Notes under the pieces: model-generated
Seen by the model: the letters and a program-made list of their open reading frames with translations, nothing else
Database searches by the model: none
Told to the model about the DNA's origin: nothing
Position numbers and translations under genes: made by a program
Shown here: positions 59,321-64,000 of the stretch, one piece after another
Position numbering within the stretch: position 1 is the first letter of the stretch
Layout of the letters: every line of letters begins with the position of its first letter
DNA from: JALYYC01 sp963795805
GTDB taxonomy: Bacteria > Chloroflexota > Dormibacteria > CF-121
Direction: 5' to 3'
Length of the DNA: 64,000 bases
Assembly: GCA_963795805.1 (NCBI GenBank)
Contig: CAWCIV010000004.1
Span: forward strand, 1,116,001-1,180,000

Positions 59321-60123
59321 TGCCTTCGCCCACGCATACGTTCGAGACTCCGGAGGCCATTGCCATCGATCTCAGTGTCGAATTCGGCAACACGCGCATC
59401 GTCGGCGCCGACAGGATAACCACCGTGGTCGAAGTCCGTCCCGCACGCGACGGCAGGCGTGTCGACATCGAGGCCGCCGAGCAAACCCGGGTCCACTTCG
59501 CGGATGGTCGCCTTGAGATCCGGGCCCCGAAGCCCCGACACCTGGGCCTCATCGGCCGGCCCGGCGCGATCGACCTGATCCTCCAGGTGCCAACCGGTTC
59601 GCACGTCCGAGTCAACTGTGCCTACGGCGATATCGACACCGAGGGCCGCCTTGGCGACTGCTCCTTCAAAACGTCCTATGGAACCCTGCAGGTGCGGGAC
59701 GCCGGCGCGCTCACCATGGAGACGTCAGCCGGGAACATCACGGCGGGTCGAGTGGCCGGTGTGGCCGAGATCACGACCTCCGCGGGTGACATCCGCGTGG
59801 AAGAGACGGGCGGCGCGGCGAACCTCAAGACATCAGCCGGCGATGTCCGGGTGGAGCGGGCGGGGGACGCGATCCAGGCACGCACGGCCTATGGCGGGAT
59901 CCGAGTGGCGCGCGCCGTCCGCGGTCAGTTGGACCTGACAACGTCATACGGCGATGTCGAGGTGGGCGTGGCCAACGGCACCGCGACGCTTCTCGATGTG
60001 CGGTCGAACCACGGCCGGGTCCGCAACGAGCTCATCCAGGTCGATGCCGCTCCGGAATCCGGTGAGTCTCTGAAATTGCGTGCCCAGACCGGCTATGGCG
60101 ACATCAGGATCCGCCGGGCGTGA
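59320..60123 (+). CDS. DUF4097-type beta-helix repeat protein
   Basis: A 267-residue protein of repeated short beta strands with the motif (T/K)(T/S)(S/A)xG(D/N/T)(I/V/L): TSYGTLQVRD, TSAGNITAGRV, TSAGDIRVEET, TSAGDVRVERA, TAYGGIRVARA, TSYGDVEVGV and TGYGDIRIRRA. This is the right-handed beta-solenoid of DUF4097 proteins, commonly beside envelope-stress regulators. No signal peptide is seen, so it may be cytoplasmic. In this operon it lies between a repressor and an exporter. Confidence 0.87.
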   Translation: MPSPTHTFETPEAIAIDLSVEFGNTRIVGADRITTVVEVRPARDGRRVDIEAAEQTRVHFADGRLEIRAPKPRHLGLIGRPGAIDLILQVPTGSHVRVNCAYGDIDTEGRLGDCSFKTSYGTLQVRDAGALTMETSAGNITAGRVAGVAEITTSAGDIRVEETGGAANLKTSAGDVRVERAGDAIQARTAYGGIRVARAVRGQLDLTTSYGDVEVGVANGTATLLDVRSNHGRVRNELIQVDAAPESGESLKLRAQTGYGDIRIRRA

Positions 60124-60157
60124 ACCGGCGAGCTGTACGAACACAAGGAGAATGACC

Positions 60158-61123
60158 ATGACCACAGCACCAGCGATCCGCGTACGGGGACTGCGCAAGT
60201 CCTATGGCGACCACCTGGTCCTCGACGGCATCGAGCTCGAGGTTCCAGCGGGCAGTATCTTTGCCCTGCTCGGCCCCAATGGCAGTGGCAAGACCACCGC
60301 GGTTCAGATCCTCTCGACCCTGATCCGCCCGGACGCCGGAGAGGTCGAAGTCGGTGGTTTCGACCTCGTCCAAAAGGCCGACGAGGTCCGCAGGCTGATC
60401 GGGGTCACCGGCCAGTTCTCAGCCATCGATGGGTTCCTCACCGGCGAGGAGAACCTCAGGCTTATCGCCGACCTCAACCATCTTCACCGCGATGAAGCCA
60501 GGCAACGCCTGCAGCAACTGCTGGAGCGGTTCGACCTGGCCGATGCCGCCAAAAAGACGCCGTCCGAGTATTCGGGCGGCATGCGCCGGAAGCTGGACCT
60601 GGCCATGACCCTGGTTGGCTCTCCCCGCATCATCTTCCTGGACGAGCCGACCGCCGGCCTCGACCCTCGCAGCCGCCGAAGCCTGTGGGACATCGTGCGA
60701 GACCTTGTCTCCGACGGGGTCACGATATTTCTCACCACCCAGTACCTGGAAGAGGCGGACCAGCTGGCGGACCATATCGCGGTGCTGGACCACGGCAAGA
60801 TCATTGCCCGCGGCACGCCCGCCGAGCTCAAGCGCTTGGTGCCGGGTGGCCACGTGAGCCTCGAGTTCGGGGACCCGGGCGCACTGGACGCAGCCGGACT
60901 GGCGTTCGAAAACGCGAAAGCCGACACAGGCGGCCTCAGGCTCCAGGTGCCGAGCGACGGCAGCCCACAGTCTCTTCGCGCTGTGCTGGACAAGCTTGAG
61001 CGCCGATCGATCCGGGTGACAAACCTGGCCATCGACACGCCCGACCTGAATGACGTCTTCCTTGCTCTCACGGGTAAACCGGGGGAGATCCACCAGACCG
61101 AGAACCAGGAGGCCCGCGCATGA
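60158..61123 (+). CDS. DrrA-type ABC transporter ATP-binding protein
   Basis: A 321-residue ATPase of the daunorubicin-resistance group. Walker A is LLGPNGSGKTT, the signature YSGGMRRKLDLA, Walker B IIFLDEPTAGLDP, and the H-loop TIFLTTQYLEEAD; the extended C-terminal DrrA-like domain follows. It should power export of a hydrophobic compound with the permease downstream. The second of two close ATGs is chosen because AAGGAG then sits seven bases away. Confidence 0.94.
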   Translation: MTTAPAIRVRGLRKSYGDHLVLDGIELEVPAGSIFALLGPNGSGKTTAVQILSTLIRPDAGEVEVGGFDLVQKADEVRRLIGVTGQFSAIDGFLTGEENLRLIADLNHLHRDEARQRLQQLLERFDLADAAKKTPSEYSGGMRRKLDLAMTLVGSPRIIFLDEPTAGLDPRSRRSLWDIVRDLVSDGVTIFLTTQYLEEADQLADHIAVLDHGKIIARGTPAELKRLVPGGHVSLEFGDPGALDAAGLAFENAKADTGGLRLQVPSDGSPQSLRAVLDKLERRSIRVTNLAIDTPDLNDVFLALTGKPGEIHQTENQEARA

Positions 61124-61941
61124 GGGACAAGCACACCGTCGGCGACACGATGACGATGATTCGGCGCGACGCTCGTCACGCGCGGCGTAATCCGATGCTG
61201 ACGCTGAGCAGCATCATCACGCCCGTGATCTTCCTCCTTCTCTTCGTCGGAGTCTTCGGTTCGTCGATGTCGAAGGCCCTTGCCGCGGGCGCGGCTGCCG
61301 TGCCCTACATCGTTTACCTCACGCCAGGCATCATCCTGATGGCCGTCGGAAGCAGCGTAAGTGGCACTGCCATCAACGTCACGATCGACAAGGGGGAGGG
61401 CATCATCGCGCGCTTCCGCACCATGGCCATCGCGCGCACCTCCGTGCTTACCGGCGCGGTCGTCGGCAGCGTGCTGCGCACAATGGCCGGGATCGTGGTC
61501 GTCCTGGCCCTCGCCCTGCTCCTCGGATTCCGGACCCCCGCCGGAGTCGCCCAATGGGCCGAAGCCATCGGGCTCATCGTGCTGTTCTTGGTCTCGTTGA
61601 CCTGGCTCGGGGTGGCCATCGGCCTGTTCAGCACGAGCGCCGCGGGAGCCAACTCGCTGGGCCTGCTTCCGGGGTTCCTCCCTCTGGTCAGCAGCGCGTT
61701 TGCACCGACGTCGTCCATGCCCGCCGGCGTCCGATGGTTCGCCGAACATCAGCCCTACACCCCGATCATCGAAACCCTTCGGGCCTTACTTTCGGGAACT
61801 CCGGTGGGGGACAACGGGATCCTGGCGGTGGGTTGGTGCCTGATCATCGGAGCGGCCGGCTACCTCTGGGCACGCCATCTCTACAACCGCGACCCGAGCC
61901 GGCAAACCGGACCGTCGGTAGCACAGCTCATGGGCCACTAG
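61120..61941 (+). CDS. DrrB-type ABC-2 permease
   Basis: A 273-residue membrane protein with about six helices. PMLTLSSIITPVIFLLLFVGVFG and YIVYLTPGIILMAVGSS fit ABC-2 permeases, and FAPTSSMPAGVRWFAEHQPYTPIIETLRALL is the typical DrrB C-terminal motif. ATGA overlap with the ATPase gene. Together they form one exporter, likely for a drug or lipid-like substrate. Confidence 0.94.
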   Translation: MRDKHTVGDTMTMIRRDARHARRNPMLTLSSIITPVIFLLLFVGVFGSSMSKALAAGAAAVPYIVYLTPGIILMAVGSSVSGTAINVTIDKGEGIIARFRTMAIARTSVLTGAVVGSVLRTMAGIVVVLALALLLGFRTPAGVAQWAEAIGLIVLFLVSLTWLGVAIGLFSTSAAGANSLGLLPGFLPLVSSAFAPTSSMPAGVRWFAEHQPYTPIIETLRALLSGTPVGDNGILAVGWCLIIGAAGYLWARHLYNRDPSRQTGPSVAQLMGH

Positions 61942-61962
61942 CGACCGAAACTAGTCTGAACG

Positions 61963-61991
61963 TTGCCTTCACGACTGTAAGTACATAAAAT
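61963..61991 (+). promoter_or_regulatory. Promoter for the 81-residue gene
   Basis: TTGCCT, a 17-base spacer and TAAAAT. The next ATG is 69 bases downstream and has GGAGG at its ribosome site. Confidence 0.5.
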
Positions 61992-62059
61992 GTCGGCAAG
62001 GCAACGGCTGCCGCAGCTAATCGGTTCCCAGGCGCGGAATTTCTCGTTGGAGGTACTCA

Positions 62060-62305
62060 ATGCCTGAGGAAGGATCGGATACGGCGCCCATGGCTGGCGA
62101 CGCTGGTCACGGGCCCCTCGCGTATTTCGCGGAACTGCTCGTATACAAGACAGATAAGAACGGGGTCGTCATCCCTGGGGCCGAGAAGCAGTGGGAAGGC
62201 GATCTGAGTGAAGCCCAGTTCAACGAACTCCTGGGGCGGTATCCATGGGTCCGTTCGATCGCTGCCCTAGACCCGGACGGCCAGGATCTCGCAACCGAAC
62301 CCTGA
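62060..62305 (+). CDS. 81-residue acidic protein of unknown function
   Basis: A small soluble protein, MPEEGSDTAPMAGDAGHGPL then AYFAELLVYKTDKNGVVIPG and a Trp-containing helical C-terminus (SEAQFNELLGRYPWVRSIAAL). The disordered acidic start and compact alpha/beta remainder look like a genuine protein. No family is recognised. GGAGG lies before the ATG and a promoter is seen upstream, so it appears to be independently transcribed. Confidence 0.6.
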   Translation: MPEEGSDTAPMAGDAGHGPLAYFAELLVYKTDKNGVVIPGAEKQWEGDLSEAQFNELLGRYPWVRSIAALDPDGQDLATEP

Positions 62306-62346
62306 CCTCTACTCGACCCAGCCCTAAAGTGGTATCGGCGCCGATA

Positions 62347-62808
62347 ATGACAGTCAGCGCCATGGCACAAGCTCCAGCCCTCGTCCGCCTGTTCAATCCC
62401 GTCGTCCGCCGGCTGCTTGGCGGCGGCGTGCCGCTTGGCCCCAATGGAATCCTGACCGTGCGTGGTCGAACCAGCGGCCAGCCGCGCTCGACGCCGGTTG
62501 GCGTGCTCGAGCTCGACGGCCGCCGCTGGTTGATCGGCGCCTACGGTGACGTCCATTGGACGCGCAACCTCCGTGCGGCGCGTGACGGGGTGCTCGAGGT
62601 CGGGAAACGGTCCGAGAAAATTACTGCCGTGGAGCTCAATGCCGAGGAGGCGACCGCGTTCTTCCGGGATGTCCTGGCGCCGTTCATCGCGCGGCAGCCG
62701 CGCCTTCTACGGTTATTCGTGGGACGGCTGCTTCACGGACCGCTGACCGATCCGGTCGCCGCGGCAGGCAAATACCCGGTCTTTGAACTGCACGGCGCCG
62801 TCGTGTAG
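62347..62808 (+). CDS. Deazaflavin (F420)-dependent nitroreductase-family protein
   Basis: A 153-residue split-barrel protein of the Ddn/F420H2-dependent reductase group: LTVRGRTSGQPRSTPVGVLELDGRRWLIGAYGDVHWTRNLRAARDG is its core signature. Members reduce quinones, nitroaromatics or enoates with F420H2. It is the third F420-type enzyme in the window. ATG 62362 (MAQAPALV) is an alternative start. Confidence 0.9.
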   Translation: MTVSAMAQAPALVRLFNPVVRRLLGGGVPLGPNGILTVRGRTSGQPRSTPVGVLELDGRRWLIGAYGDVHWTRNLRAARDGVLEVGKRSEKITAVELNAEEATAFFRDVLAPFIARQPRLLRLFVGRLLHGPLTDPVAAAGKYPVFELHGAVV

Positions 62809-62860
62809 GTTCCGCCGGGCCGATCACTCAGGTGACCTCGACCTGGCGAAGGATTGGTGG

Positions 62861-62907
62861 CAATATATGCTTGACACGATATATATTGCGGCAGTAATAT
62901 GTGCGGC
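62861..62907 (+). promoter_or_regulatory. Leaderless ArsR promoter with operator
   Basis: TTGACA (62871-62876), 18-base spacer, TAATAT (62895-62900), then seven bases to the GTG at 62908. CAATATAT (62861-62868) and ATATATTG (62881-62888) form a perfect inverted repeat spanning the -35 and spacer, typical of ArsR autorepression. The in-frame ATG at 62899 lies inside the -10, so it cannot be the start. Confidence 0.85.
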
Positions 62908-63246
62908 GTGGCAGACATTTTTGAGATCCTCGCCGACCCGACGCGACGGCGCCTCGTCGAGACCTTGCGCAAGGGTGAGCACTCGGTCGGCGAGCTGGTC
63001 GACGTAGTCGACATCGGTCAGCCAGGGGTTTCGCGCCAGCTCGCCATCCTGCAAGAGGCACGGTTCGTCGTCGTCCGGCCCGAGGGCCGGCATCGCTACT
63101 ACGCGCTGCGCCCCGAGCCGTTCCTGGAACTGGATGAGTGGATGCAGGGGTATCGCGGGATGTGGGAAGCGCGGCTCGATAGATTTACAGCGGAGATCGA
63201 CCGGAGAGGCAGGAAACCGACAAAACCCAAGGAGGGAAGACCATGA
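62908..63246 (+). CDS. ArsR-family winged-helix regulator
   Basis: A 112-residue ArsR/SmtB-fold protein: DIFEILADPTRRRLVETLRKGEHSVGELVDVVDIGQPGVSRQLAILQEARFVVVRPEGRHRYYALRPEPF is the full winged-helix core. It has no metal-binding Cys pair, and belongs to the group that controls SRPBCC and VOC genes rather than metal pumps. Its promoter palindrome suggests autorepression. The next two genes follow with ATGA and TGATG overlaps. Confidence 0.93.
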   Translation: MADIFEILADPTRRRLVETLRKGEHSVGELVDVVDIGQPGVSRQLAILQEARFVVVRPEGRHRYYALRPEPFLELDEWMQGYRGMWEARLDRFTAEIDRRGRKPTKPKEGRP

Positions 63247-63770
63247 CACAGGTAGCACGCGGCGGCGTCAGTGCGGTCAAGGCGGAGACACAGGTGTCGG
63301 GACCGACGGTCTGTTTGGCATTCAGGGAGCGTGCCGAAGAGGCGATTGGCTTCTACGTCTCGCTCTTCAAGAACTCACGCGTCCTCAGCATGCAACGGAG
63401 CGAGGCCGACGGCCCGATTCCGAAGGGCGCCCTCATGTCGGCGAGTTTCGAGCTGGATGGGCGAGCCTTCGTCGCGTTTGACGGCGGGTCTTCGTTTTCC
63501 TTCACCGACGGGATCTCGCTGATGGTCACCTGCGAGACTCAGAAGGAAATCGACGCCCTCTGGGCCAGGCTGACCGAGGGCGGGTCGGAAGGGCGGTGCG
63601 GCTGGCTGAAAGATCGCTTTGGCGTCTCCTGGCAGATCATTCCCGCCGAACTGGGAAAGATGCTCTCCGACTCGAAGTCCGGCAATTCGGCGAAGGCCAC
63701 GCAGGCGATGTTGCAAATGAACAAGCTTGATGTCGCGACCCTCCAGCGCGCCTATGAGAGCGGTGCGTGA
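63243..63770 (+). CDS. PhnB-like VOC protein
   Basis: A 175-residue protein of the PhnB/3-demethylubiquinone-methyltransferase-like VOC group: CLAFRERAEEAIGFYVSLFKNSRVLS, FELDGRAFVAFDGG, GISLMVTCETQKEIDALWARLTEGG and WLKDRFGVSWQIIP. No catalytic role is established for most members. It is in an ArsR operon with an SRPBCC gene, a frequent trio whose function is unknown. Confidence 0.9.
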   Translation: MTQVARGGVSAVKAETQVSGPTVCLAFRERAEEAIGFYVSLFKNSRVLSMQRSEADGPIPKGALMSASFELDGRAFVAFDGGSSFSFTDGISLMVTCETQKEIDALWARLTEGGSEGRCGWLKDRFGVSWQIIPAELGKMLSDSKSGNSAKATQAMLQMNKLDVATLQRAYESGA

Positions 63771-64000
63771 TGGCATCGCAGGCAGGGCCGGCCCGGCGAA
63801 CGATCACGCTCGAACGCACCGTGAAGGCGCCCATCCAGGAAGTCTGGGACATGTGGACGACCAGCAAGGGAATCGAGGCGTGGTGGGGACCCGAGGGGTT
63901 TACCGTGGCCGTTGATAGCCTGGACCTTCGTCCTGGCGGCGAGATGACCTATGCGATGACCGCGACCGCGCCTGAACAGATCGAGTTTCTGAAGAAGGCG
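63770..64000 (+). CDS. SRPBCC/AHSA1-family protein, 5' part only
   Basis: The 77 visible residues begin MASQAGPARRTITLERTVKA, with APIQEVWDMWTTSKGIEAWWGPEGF and LDLRPGGEMTYAM. This is the start of an AHSA1-like START-type hydrophobic-ligand domain. The C-terminus is outside the window. TGATG overlap with the VOC gene. Ligand unknown. Confidence 0.9.
   Translation, partial: MASQAGPARRTITLERTVKAPIQEVWDMWTTSKGIEAWWGPEGFTVAVDSLDLRPGGEMTYAMTATAPEQIEFLKKA

Noticed and set aside
60484..61749. A 421-codon minus-strand frame opposite the DrrAB genes
   Set aside because: Low-complexity shadow; the plus-strand ATPase and permease are certain.
1..64000. CRISPR arrays, insertion sequences, integrases and rRNA
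   Set aside because: No regularly spaced repeats, transposase or recombinase motifs, or rRNA segments were seen on reading both strands.

Overview
The window is a compact, high-GC bacterial chromosome segment with short intergenic gaps and many 1-4 nt stop/start overlaps. Gene content includes complete coenzyme F420 tailoring (cofD-cofC-cofE), several F420-type oxidoreductases, C5-pathway heme genes, a menaquinone-type polyprenyl synthase, a DUF1786 protein, TelA/XpaC-like proteins and MoxR/VWA. This suggests an uncultivated Chloroflexota or Candidatus Dormibacterota-like Terrabacteria lineage. That placement is inferred from gene content only. At least two genes look leaderless: a near-consensus promoter ends 6-7 bases before the start codon.

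Layout. 1-3 kb: 5' part of a thiolase, small envelope proteins, a PPOX-type F420 protein lacking a normal start codon, and a C39-like protease. 3-11 kb: a plus-strand core run of polyprenyl synthase, hemC-hemD fusion, hemB, cyclophilin, tatA, tatC, rph, rdgB and proline dehydrogenase, then tRNA-Pro. 11-16 kb: a minus-strand three-gene operon (six-hairpin-type carbohydrate protein, beta-propeller lipoprotein, aberrant FGGY kinase). 16-24 kb: XRE regulator and clpP, MerR regulator with a divergent partner, cation/proton antiporter, GH13 glucosidase with xylulokinase, and a CPBP protease pair. 24-28.8 kb: CDF transporter, lipid kinase, MMPL exporter with PadR repressor. 28.9-32 kb: hemL, hemA and a CADD-type pABA synthase. 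32-36.7 kb: NfeD-like protein and flotillin, TelA with its partner, orphan Flp pilin. 36.7-46 kb: glycosyltransferase-methyltransferase fusion, DUF1786, MoxR ATPase and VWA protein, SDR, methyltransferase, TrpB2. 46-54 kb: AlkD-like protein, F420 LLM oxidoreductase, uppP, the F420 operon ending in a phosphoesterase and a MoaD-MoaE fusion, then a VOC/decarboxylase pair.

54.4-57.7 kb is the most unusual part. tRNA-Gly is followed by an ECF sigma factor, a single-pass membrane protein placed like an anti-sigma factor but with an extracytoplasmic beta-propeller, and a YWTD-repeat lipoprotein. The block ends at a second copy of the 3' end of the tRNA, this time with CCA. It could be a degraded tRNA-targeted insertion carrying a surface-sensing module.

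57.8-64 kb: a membrane protein, a leaderless operon (ribbon-helix-helix regulator, DUF4097 protein, DrrAB-type ABC exporter), a small orphan gene, a deazaflavin-type reductase, and a leaderless ArsR operon (ArsR, PhnB-like VOC protein, SRPBCC protein) cut by the window end. No insertion sequence, integrase, CRISPR array or rRNA was seen.
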